Assembly: GCA_964036195.1 (NCBI GenBank)
Contig: OZ038451.1
Coordinates: forward strand, 28,599,927-28,663,926
DNA: 64,000 nucleotides
Direction of reading: 5' to 3'
From: Sphaerolaimus hirsutus
Taxonomy: Eukaryota; Nematoda; Chromadorea; Monhysterida; Sphaerolaimidae
Shown: in pieces, positions 45,201-53,480 of the stretch
Position numbering within the stretch: the first letter of the stretch is position 1
Layout of the letters: every line of letters starts with the position of its first letter
The notes under the pieces: model-generated
Told to the model about the DNA's origin: nothing
Seen by the model: only the letters and a program-made list of their open reading frames with translations
Database searches by the model: none
Position numbers and translations under genes: made by a program

Positions 45201-48200
45201 CACCTGAGTCCTTTCCCTCAAGCTCGGGATATACTCTTGATGCCACAAGTCCCAGAACTTATCCAAAGTTTGCTGGGTTGTCTCCCAATATTTCTGCAGT
45301 TTCGCTGCGTTATCCATTCTGGGCACGAATTCTCCATCTTTGTCTGCATCAAACTGTGGTGCTCCAATCTGACCTTCCCCTGTCAGGAAGTCTTTTGGCG
45401 TCAGCACTCTGAGACTTTTTACATCACCATAGATGTAAGAGATTGGCCTGCTGTTGATCACTGCCTCAACTTCTGGCAGAAGTGTCAACAATTCTTGCAG
45501 GGTTAACATTCTGTGCCCCACAGCTGCCTTGAAATGTTTCTTGGTGATGCCCACCATTCTCTCATAGACTCCTCCCTGCCACGGTGCCATAGGAGTAGTC
45601 ATGTTCCACTGGATTTGTTGCTGTGAGCAGTAAGTCTGTACTGCTCCACTTTTGACCATCTCTGACCATTCTTTCCCAGTATTAATGGCCTTGTCAGTGC
45701 TTGTGCTGAGCACTTTCTCTGTCAATTTGAATTGCGTCGCATTGTCTGAAATCACTGCCTCAGGCTTTCCACGCCTGGCGATGAATCTCCTGATTGCGTT
45801 CAGGAATTCCTGTGCTGTCATGTCCAGCACACTTTCCAGGTGAACTGCACGTGTCACCATACATGTGAACAAACAGATCCACATTTTCCTGTGATCTTTG
45901 TCCACTTTGTACCAAACTGGTCCCAAATAATCCAAGCCCGTGTACTGGAACGGTCTGGCTCTCTGAACTCTGATTTCTGGTAAATCTGGCATTGGTGGAA
46001 GCTGGTACGGCTTCGCTCCCAATTTCCTACAGGTTGGGCAGGTTCTCGTCACATTGTAGATCACCCGTCTGCCCTGTGTAATCCAGTACTTTTGTCTGAT
46101 CGCTGCCAATGTATGTTGCACCCCTGCGTGCATCAACTTCTCATGCTGGTCTCTGACGATCAGCTGAGTCACTGTAGCCGTTGCTGGCAACAGTATGAGT
46201 GGCACTGTGACCTCCTGTGGGTCTGTATGCTCCATTCTGCCATGGCACTTCAGGATTCCATCCTGATGCATTTGCACATTGAGCCATTTGATCAACTGCT
46301 GGTCTGCAGCTGCTTTCTTGCCATCCTGGCTGCCTTTGCTGTGGCCTGTTGCCAGAATCTCTGCCACTCCTTTGTAATGATTTTGTTGCGTCACTTTGAT
46401 CCAATATTTCAACGCAATCTCTCTCTCTTCAATGTTGATAATTCCCTGTGGTTTCATTGTACCACAGATACTTTTCATGATTTCTGACAATCCATTCTGA
46501 CTGTCATTTTTGCTGCGCTTTTTGTGCATCTGTCGCACAAATCTCATCACGTATACTGTTGCATCCAGTAATTTTGTCAGTGATGAGAATCTCTGAATCT
46601 CAATTCCCAATGGGTTGCTTTGCTTGCTTTCATCAACTTGCTCATTGCTGGTATCTGGGTCACTGGCCACTTGCTGTGTGGCGCCCAGGTAAATTGGACT
46701 GGCTTTTGGGAACTTGAGCTCTTCTTTCTTGATTTCTGCCATTACTTCTGGCGTAACTGGCTCCACTTTCGGCTCTGGCCATTCTCCAGTCATTAGCCAT
46801 TCTGGTCCCTTCCACCACAGGTTACTGCCTTCCAACTCTGACATATTCATGCCTCTTGTGGCCATGTCAGCTGGGTTCTCCAGTCCTGCGATGTGTCTGA
46901 TATGCATGTTCTCTGTCTCACTCTGAATTTTCCTGATTTCATCCAATCTGTTCTTGACAAAACATGCCAGTGGCTTCGCTGTTGTCAGCCACTTCAGACA
47001 ACAGGTTGAATCTGACCATACAACTGTTTGACTGAATTTGACGTCCTTGAGCTCTTTGTGAATAAACTTTGACATTCTGCTGCCGATCAACATTGCTAAC
47101 AATTCCAGCCGTGGAATTGTCACTTCTGGTTTCTTTGGAGCGAGTCTCAATCTGGAGTACAGCAGGCTTGATGTGCCGCTGTCATTTTCCGTTTTCTGGC
47201 ATATGTATGCCGCTGCGCTGTATGCCATTGCTGAGGCATCAACGAAAATGTGCAGTTGTGCATCTGCACCACTCTGATAATTCAAATTTCTGTTGAACTT
47301 GATCTGTCCAACTTTGAGCAACTCTGTCTCCAATTGCTGCCAAATTGCTGTCTGTTCCTCAGACAGGGGGGCGTCCCACTCTTTGGCACTTGGTCCTGAA
47401 TGCCATAACATCTGCAAAAATCTCTTTGCTGGCAGTAGGACAGGACTAACGAGTCCCATTGGATCAAAACATCCCGCAGTCACCTTTGCAACTGTCCTTT
47501 TTGTGGGAAGTTTGATTTTCTGGTCAGTTTCCGATAATTGTGATTGCTGAACTGTCTTTGGCGTTTTTAGCCACATCTGGTCACTGTCTGTGTCCCATTT
47601 CATTCCTAGGACTGTTGTGACAATTTCCTTGGCCACATCTGACTCTGCCAATTGCCAAGTAAAGTTCTTGTTGTTGCTGTTCCATTCTCTCAGATTCATC
47701 TGTGCTTCTGTGAACAGCACTTTGGATTCCTGGTACAATTCGATTGCTTTCTGCTCTGTATCCACACTGAGGATCAAATTATCCACATACAGATTTTCAT
47801 CGATCAACTTTGCATTCTCTGTGCCAGCTTGATTCAGGTGGTATCTGACTGTCAGCGCTAGCAGCGCTGGGCTGCAGATTATGCCAAATGGCACTCTGGC
47901 AAATCTGTAAATCTGAATGTTGTCCTCCATGGATGGTTTCGTGGGATCTTTGTACCACAGAAATCTTGTCACATCTCTGTCACTGTCCTGCAGACTGATC
48001 TGCAGAAATGCTTTCTCTATGTCTGCGACCAGGGCGATTCCATGCAACCGGAACCGCATCAGCATCCCTACCAGCTGTGGTAGTATCACTGGACCGCGGT
48101 ACATGCACTCATTCAAGCTTGGCATGCCTGGCGGTTTCGCTGAGGCATCATATACCTCTCTGACCTTTGTGGTAGTTTTCTCTGGCGTTATCACTGGTTG

Positions 48201-50954
48201 ATGAGGTAATATATGGAATTTTCTGCCATCCATAATATCCTCTTGCACTTTCTCAATCACTCCTTGCTCCTCTTGCGTTTTCATGATTGCCTGAATTTTC
48301 TCTAGTAATTCTGGGTCTCTCTTGAGCCTGTTGGTGAGGTACCTGAACCTCTTGAACGCCATTGCTTTGTTATCTGGGAGTTCATGCAAATTCGGTTTGT
48401 ACATAAACTTTACAGAGTACCGTCCATCTGGGTTTCTCTGTACACTCTCATTGAATTGCTTGATGGCCTCATCGTCCTCGACGAGGTCTGGCTGGTCCAT
48501 TATGCCAATGGTATCCAGTCTGTCCATGTCTTTGACATTTGGTACAGGAGCAATTGACAACGGTGCTTCCTCGTACCACTTTTCTCTCTGAATTTGATGC
48601 ACAATTGTGTTGACCACCACCGGATATGCGCCATCCGTGGTCCATTGATTTCTGTTGCTCGTCAGCTGCCCACCTCCCATCAGCAATCCCAATTCTGATG
48701 GAATGACATACAATCCTGACGGAAGTCTGGTGGTGCTGGTGTTTCTGGACATCAAGTCCCAGAAATAATTCAAGCCCACTATAATGTCTGGCTTGAACTT
48801 GCACTCTGTCCCCTTTTCCTTGGGAATTCTGTCTGCAAAGTAACTCTCATCCGGGAAGTACTTCTGCAGGTACTTTTCGTCCTGTTCTGACACAGGCACT
48901 TTGACTTGTTCTGTGGTCAACGTCGGGACCACATCAGCCACCATATCAACTTTCTGGCCATTTCTAAGCCGCATTCTGAATTCCACTTGTTGTACGACTT
49001 TGTAGTGTGGCTTTTCATTTCCGAATGTGTACACCTGGATGTGGTGTTCACCTGTACTCTTCAAATTGAGTTTCTTGGCCACTTTCTCTGACATGTATGT
49101 TCCCTGGGATCCTGTATCCAGGAACGCTTGAATCTGTAGTGGTGGCTGTTCAGGCTCCATCTCTGTATCCATTTCTGAAGCCTCAATCACGGTTCTGGCT
49201 GTCATCAACATTGACATATTCCTGTTTACTGACAGGTTCACTGACGTATTTTGTTGCTTTGTATTTGGTTCTGTAATCACTGTGCTGGATATGGTTTCTG
49301 TCTCTACCATTTCTGGTCCAGCTTCTTCCACAGTAACACAATTTACTGTGGCCTTTCTCTGTTGGCTCTGTGCTGGTCGACCTGCCATCGGCACAGACTT
49401 TCTGCCATTGTTTGCTGATTGCTGGCCATTCTGTTGACCATTCGCTCTGAACGCTGGAATTTGCCGTCCAGCGTTTCCATTGCCATTGTCACCAAATTTC
49501 TCTGGGCACACCGCAGTGTGGTGCCTATTGGACTTGCAATAAAAGCAACTTCTCGTAAATTGACATTGATTCATGTAATGCCCTCTCTGCAGGCATCTCA
49601 GGCATCGCTCTGCCTTTGACAAAATCACTCTCCTTTCTCTGGCAGTTTTGAACTTTGGACACTTATCATTAAAGTGTAATTGCTGTGTGTCATTGCAGAA
49701 CACACATGGCCTCCCAGGATTCATGAATCCAGCCTGTGGTGCACTCTGACCATTCTGGATCACAGACATGCTCCCTGTGCTGGTCCTTGGGTTCTCTGGC
49801 CCTCTGAATCGATTCCCATTGCCTTGGAATCGATTATTGAATTGCTGTGCGCGTGGATTATTCCCGAATCCCTGGCGCGATTGCTGAACTGGTGCCTCAG
49901 TTTGCTGTGCGTGCTGTACAGCCTCACTGAGCGCTAGCTGCTGGCCAAACAGCTTTCTGAATTTTTCCACCGTCAAGGCTTCCTCAGTTCCCTGTTCCTT
50001 CTGGATTTCTCTGAGAACCTCGGGTGGCACTTTTTGTTGCAGTTGGCTCAACAGCATTGGATGTTCCACTGATTCGCCCAGTGACTCCAACTGCTGGAGC
50101 AGCCTTTCAATTGCATCGAACAAAATTCTCATATCCTGACAGGTATTTCTGGCCTGTCGCAACTTCATGATATTACTCATCAGCGTGTTTCTGACCACAA
50201 CTGGCTGGTCATATCTCTTCTTGAGCATTGCAATTGCGGGTGCATAATTTTCTGCAGTCACACTCAATCCACTGATCATGCCAAATGCTGAGCCTTTCAG
50301 CAAGCTCCTCAAGTATGAAAACTTGGAAATGTCCTCCAAATCTGTCCGATTGTGGATGTGGGATTCGAACATTTGCCACCATGATCGAAATTTGACAATT
50401 TCCCCAGTAAACTGTTCAACTTCCAGTTTCTGCAATTTGACGCTCTTTGCTGTGGTTGCATTAGTTGAACTGGCTCCCGGAGCAGCTCCCTGAGCTGTCA
50501 GAGCCATCTGTGCAGCCATCTGCTGTATGAATGCTGTATTGACTTCATACATGGTATTTCCGCTCTGTTGCTGGATCATGTCTTGCAACTCTTCGATGTA
50601 CACATTCATGGCTACAACTTTCTGTGTCACCAAGTCTGACATATTTGCATATTCCTCATATGAGTCTTGGTATATCTTCTGTTCTTGTTCCATCTGGTCG
50701 GGTTCGTCAATGTCCTTGACGATGTCCCTCCATGCGTCAAATTGAGTTTTCACTGCATTCATTGCACTTTCCAATTTTGCACCCTCCTGTTTGACAGATG
50801 CAATCACTCTTCTCATCTCTGTTCTCTTATCTTCCTTTGATGCTTCCGCAAATAGCTCCAGGTCATATTTGGCAAATTCTCTTGCCAATCTGCTTTCCAC
50901 CCTGTGCTTTGCTGGCCCCAGGGTCTTTCTGATGTGACCTGTTGGCGAAACCAT
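42240..50954 (-). CDS. Gag-protease-RT-RNase H-integrase-Env-like polyprotein
   Basis: Start chosen at the ATG at 50954 (GCAAAAATGG); the frame is open 8 codons further upstream without another ATG. Approximate residues: DUF1759-like gag ~190-270; three zinc knuckles ~417-487 (CX2CX6HX4C and two CX2CX4HX4C); aspartic protease DTGS ~613; RT with DIEKAF ~977 and YVDN ~1056 in place of YxDD; RNase H FVDAS ~1239; integrase HHCC from ~1604 and catalytic D ~1675, D ~1737, E ~1798; DUF5641-like ~1930-1980. The env-like part begins with a hydrophobic segment ~2060, has a Gly-rich GIGAGIGQTAAGIG stretch, a transmembrane segment ~2700 and a Cys-rich, then basic, tail. No stop or frameshift separates gag, pol and env. 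Replication is by reverse transcription in cytoplasmic particles, then nuclear integration (family knowledge). Confidence 0.95.
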   Translation of the reverse strand: MVSPTGHIRKTLGPAKHRVESRLAREFAKYDLELFAEASKEDKRTEMRRVIASVKQEGAKLESAMNAVKTQFDAWRDIVKDIDEPDQMEQEQKIYQDSYEEYANMSDLVTQKVVAMNVYIEELQDMIQQQSGNTMYEVNTAFIQQMAAQMALTAQGAAPGASSTNATTAKSVKLQKLEVEQFTGEIVKFRSWWQMFESHIHNRTDLEDISKFSYLRSLLKGSAFGMISGLSVTAENYAPAIAMLKKRYDQPVVVRNTLMSNIMKLRQARNTCQDMRILFDAIERLLQQLESLGESVEHPMLLSQLQQKVPPEVLREIQKEQGTEEALTVEKFRKLFGQQLALSEAVQHAQQTEAPVQQSRQGFGNNPRAQQFNNRFQGNGNRFRGPENPRTSTGSMSVIQNGQSAPQAGFMNPGRPCVFCNDTQQLHFNDKCPKFKTARERRVILSKAERCLRCLQRGHYMNQCQFTRSCFYCKSNRHHTAVCPEKFGDNGNGNAGRQIPAFRANGQQNGQQSANNGRKSVPMAGRPAQSQQRKATVNCVTVEEAGPEMVETETISSTVITEPNTKQQNTSVNLSVNRNMSMLMTARTVIEASEMDTEMEPEQPPLQIQAFLDTGSQGTYMSEKVAKKLNLKSTGEHHIQVYTFGNEKPHYKVVQQVEFRMRLRNGQKVDMVADVVPTLTTEQVKVPVSEQDEKYLQKYFPDESYFADRIPKEKGTECKFKPDIIVGLNYFWDLMSRNTSTTRLPSGLYVIPSELGLLMGGGQLTSNRNQWTTDGAYPVVVNTIVHQIQREKWYEEAPLSIAPVPNVKDMDRLDTIGIMDQPDLVEDDEAIKQFNESVQRNPDGRYSVKFMYKPNLHELPDNKAMAFKRFRYLTNRLKRDPELLEKIQAIMKTQEEQGVIEKVQEDIMDGRKFHILPHQPVITPEKTTTKVREVYDASAKPPGMPSLNECMYRGPVILPQLVGMLMRFRLHGIALVADIEKAFLQISLQDSDRDVTRFLWYKDPTKPSMEDNIQIYRFARVPFGIICSPALLALTVRYHLNQAGTENAKLIDENLYVDNLILSVDTEQKAIELYQESKVLFTEAQMNLREWNSNNKNFTWQLAESDVAKEIVTTVLGMKWDTDSDQMWLKTPKTVQQSQLSETDQKIKLPTKRTVAKVTAGCFDPMGLVSPVLLPAKRFLQMLWHSGPSAKEWDAPLSEEQTAIWQQLETELLKVGQIKFNRNLNYQSGADAQLHIFVDASAMAYSAAAYICQKTENDSGTSSLLYSRLRLAPKKPEVTIPRLELLAMLIGSRMSKFIHKELKDVKFSQTVVWSDSTCCLKWLTTAKPLACFVKNRLDEIRKIQSETENMHIRHIAGLENPADMATRGMNMSELEGSNLWWKGPEWLMTGEWPEPKVEPVTPEVMAEIKKEELKFPKASPIYLGATQQVASDPDTSNEQVDESKQSNPLGIEIQRFSSLTKLLDATVYVMRFVRQMHKKRSKNDSQNGLSEIMKSICGTMKPQGIINIEEREIALKYWIKVTQQNHYKGVAEILATGHSKGSQDGKKAAADQQLIKWLNVQMHQDGILKCHGRMEHTDPQEVTVPLILLPATATVTQLIVRDQHEKLMHAGVQHTLAAIRQKYWITQGRRVIYNVTRTCPTCRKLGAKPYQLPPMPDLPEIRVQRARPFQYTGLDYLGPVWYKVDKDHRKMWICLFTCMVTRAVHLESVLDMTAQEFLNAIRRFIARRGKPEAVISDNATQFKLTEKVLSTSTDKAINTGKEWSEMVKSGAVQTYCSQQQIQWNMTTPMAPWQGGVYERMVGITKKHFKAAVGHRMLTLQELLTLLPEVEAVINSRPISYIYGDVKSLRVLTPKDFLTGEGQIGAPQFDADKDGEFVPRMDNAAKLQKYWETTQQTLDKFWDLWHQEYIPSLRERTQVTHKHGRLTATQEPKVNEVVLIYEGNMPRGAWRMGRIEQLEPSKDGQIRSARVRTANKNVVSRPLNQLYPLEINSKTMDIPETAVTVKVDLLDPAIVQKHVRNQSSNRDSVSNPVQNPAQRNSASDRVLRSATGKATATTSSLVIGMLCMVLMLTGMSESATLRKAGKAYSEVFSRTYVLETSTVRPPSLAAHHGLPPLPSEWPPKSVREMQTYERFKDAIKDHPVEQVINSQSQKYQICTSGRHGHALTVPEEVQCHIPPRNFVKAMKVTLYAQRQIPQKEKAYRCYIRIKEIITHTSFWGAKGITGNFEKYQQVGVVACNYARIHKMFRGTPLVEMEPRVWTTNQTLNVEYSWCCHDKENVVSNFYMEEGTVASLDGKTVISDLQDFSQCRAMMGHCRDHNYGITVWDTENFKHQCAYERIGRFKSEISGQTIIVSKLQAAYSHSNKTKRPIGSECVPGDTYYTDQGGVFIQFDRREDVPVEWAMPGKIVEARESTISGTLYARLDDRNSKFQFLQHVVREMTQAQFAIVWHQLCQLRKNQLDMLTQLFRIDPTLGIRAMLGRQDVHAEWAAEAIMFWECKEVQPYIIYQTGKVGETCYKYTPMRLDKDGPLWFKSPGSRDLVEKSPEEDCSHTTPHLYRNEHGQWKSAHGMVHVTETPIEMTWKGQWQAFTFDAPHLFTNIVNRATNFMDVRGQIQRLQNLEHVQNQLIDYTADMSLDPRVIRNSIEGIGAGIGQTAAGIGKAYGHYISGVSKGYTNFMGGMLKGPFQVIINTIAMLLGITVLVAGIVATGYLWYNWRIATGKPVIPPCVYTCIWKCIVCPFKCIWLCFRAIRYTIKKSTQKETNYPQRKVRKTELRPAIKRRARSNSTQSVRFARRAETEDRMAKSLSAYVQPDESSADEGQVRARNRDSVHMPDIRKFTSRERAGSDTGNYLLHHQARSALASPTTGPATSRTPTTSRTTTFTTEATVETPLITLAPTTTNM

Positions 50955-52166
50955 TTTTGCTGATGAATTTTCCTTCACTGTTTCTCTTTATAGTGCGTCG
51001 CCTGTGACGCTTGGGACGCTTCTCTGCGTCTTTCTGTGCAGTGCTCTGTGCACTACGGATTTGTTGTGCCACGCACAATACCAATGCAGTCCTACAGGCC
51101 CCTGACGTGTTCTCACGCGTTGACCTTTACTGCACTGGCACCAGGTGTGTTTCTAAAGCCCCTGACGTGATTGTTTACACGCGTTGACTTCAACACACCG
51201 GTCAAATCCACCTGGACAATAAACAAGTTCTTTGCCCAGCAGTGTGCGCCCAAAGAGGGTCCGTACACACTCTTTCTGAGCGCTCTGGCGCTCTTTCTGG
51301 CACGCCTGTGTGCCTTGTGACCACGCCGGCCACTTGCTTTCCTGAGCGGCTCCTGTGCCGCTGTGCGCAGTGCTGCGCTTGCCGTGTCGCCTGTGACACG
51401 TTTCTGTGCACTCTGGTGCACTTTCTGATTCTGGGCAGTGTTTCTGTACACTGCTCTGCAATTGCGCCTGTGCAATGCAGAATTTCTGGCACTTTTGTGC
51501 TGTCTGATGTGATGGTACCGAGCAGGCACAGCGTGTATATTTGATGGGAGCTCCGCAAAGCCCCTACACGCTACCAAGTATCCTAATACTTGGTTTTCAA
51601 ATCCACTCTCTGTCAGCTACAGCCCTCTGTCAGCTACAGCCCTTTGTACACTGATACCCCTACTTTTGCACTTCCGAGGTATGAGTCCACTCTTACCCAG
51701 TGGAGCGAGGGACCTCCGCGAATGCCCAAAAAACAGCCCTTTGACTAGCGTGGCTCTGTGGCGATCCTGTCTCCGTCAGGTCACCCTCCCTTGGCATAGG
51801 AAGGACGTGCGAGCGGTCACTGGCGTCCGGATGTCCAGGAGCGTCCAGCAAAAGTTTGACCACCGTCCGACAATGACTCCTTGTCAAATGCCGGTGCCGC
51901 CCAGCGTCTAGCACCTTGCCAGAACACTGGTGAAAGCTGCCTGAAATCCTGACAGGCTTGTCAGAACTCCAGTGTCCTCCGCGCGTGAGCGTAGAACCGC
52001 TCCCAGGATGTAGACAGGAGTGCCGTGACTTTGGCACAATGCTGTCTGCAAATCAACAGCCAACGCTCAGCCAAGGCCAATTGATGTTCAGCAGGACTTT
52101 TGAAGTTCTGCCAACTGCCGCACAATGTCCGTTCCGGCTTGGTGATAGCACAATGTCATGCAATCA
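50955..52166 (-). other. Level 3 leader (5' untranslated region) with upstream frames
   Basis: A 1.2-kb leader between the primer site and gag. It holds upstream frames on the minus strand, of 114 codons (51693-52037, starting MPKSRHSCLH) and 154 codons (51113-51577). The first is preserved at equal length in level 2. GC-rich with repeated GTGCACAGAGAAG / AAAGCGCAG-like words and a 17-bp tandem duplication (CTGTCAGCTACAGCCCT) at ~51610. Packaging or translation-control roles are possible but unproved. Confidence 0.6.
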
Positions 52167-52183
52167 CCCTGCTCGCTGCGCCA
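52167..52183 (-). promoter_or_regulatory. Level 3 primer-binding site
   Basis: TGGCGCAGCGAGCAGGG on the minus strand, touching the 5' LTR end (CATCACA). Identical in levels 1 and 2. Confidence 0.78.
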
Positions 52184-53475
52184 TGTGATGAAGCCACCGA
52201 AGTCAGCGTCTTCTACCACCGAATCCGGCTGCTTCAAGACCGTAGTGAGAAACGGCCTTTAGAGTGGTTGATTTCCCGTTGTAGCCGAACGTCCACTTGT
52301 CGACAGCCAAGTTGAGTTTATTTCGTGGTTGCGTGTTGAAAAGGGGTTTCAAGATTGTTTCAGGTACTTTATTTCGATCAGATACAGCGTGTTACAAAAG
52401 CGCAAAGCCTAGCGAGCTTCCTAGTCGAAGTTTCTATCGCTAGCTTATTTTGTTCACTTGGGGTGGGTCCGCAGACTGAAGTAAAAACTCTCAAAGTAGC
52501 TAAGACACGGAAATCACGTATAGAAAAACAGCTACAGTAATCTCCTAATACAAATGCACAAATAAGACACAAATGCAACAAATAAACACATTTAGCCGAA
52601 ACAGTTGCCTTATACTGCGCGTGCATACATTCAAACAATTATGGTAAAGAAATACCAGGTACAAATTGGGCTAATAGAAAACTATTAATCTTGAGAGGTG
52701 CGAAGTCGGCAAACTCGGCCGATTTACTAATTTGCTTCAATTTGTCAGAAAACATTGACGCACATTGGAACTAATAAAATAGGGCTTGAAACTGTAAATA
52801 GTAGTGTAAATGTCCCTAATGACGTAAATAGAATAAGGTATATTCAACATGATAATAATAATCACTTCCTGGAAACGTATGTTGAATGATCTAGCAAATT
52901 GGGACTTATTTGAGGTAAATGGGTATTGTAATTGAGCAGAGTTTATAATATATTCAGCTTGAGCAAAGTATTATAATTATTAAGTAAATATAAATAGTTG
53001 TGAACAGGGTTATGACAATTATACCTATGCGAAGGGCTTTGTAAAGTAAATGCTAGTTGCACGCAGGGCACCATTTCTCTATTAGGACGCTGGCCTAGAT
53101 AATTACGCAGCATGTAAATATTTACAAGATTTGACTTTTGTAAACTGCAAGTAAACTATGCAAATGTATGTATAATCATGATCAGAAAATTACGGCGAGT
53201 TGAATGAGCCTAATTTTATATTAATACACCTAATAATAACATATTTGACCTTCTAACCTAAACATTCCACATAAACCTATCAATAACTTATAGAGCACTT
53301 TCCTAATCGAATATTCTCCATGGGTAAATAATATAGTGCAGGAAATACAATTTGCGTGGTAAATTAATATAGTGCATAAATTGTAAATTAGTGCAAATAA
53401 GTAAATGTGCGAATATGAGCCTAATTATCAATTCTCTGTATTTCTTTATCCATCCATTTTGCCACGGTCAGTACA
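52184..53475 (-). repeat. Level 3 5' LTR
   Basis: 1,292 bp, nearly identical to 40907-42197. It ends TACA at 53475, followed by CCATG. Confidence 0.95.
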
Positions 53476-53480
53476 CCATG
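53476..53480. repeat. Level 3 target-site duplication, right
   Basis: CCATG, matching 40902-40906. Reading across it resumes the level 2 RT frame. Confidence 0.92.

Larger units (their letters stand above)
40907..53475 (-). mobile_element. Intact BEL/Pao retrotransposon with env-like domain, level 3
   Basis: 12,569 bp: two LTRs ~99.5% identical by eye, primer site next to the 5' LTR, 1.2-kb leader, one ~2,904-codon open frame and a 5-bp duplication, CCATG. It is inserted in the RT region of level 2 in the same orientation. It is the youngest and only fully open copy in the window and appears structurally able to have transposed recently (inference). Confidence 0.96.
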
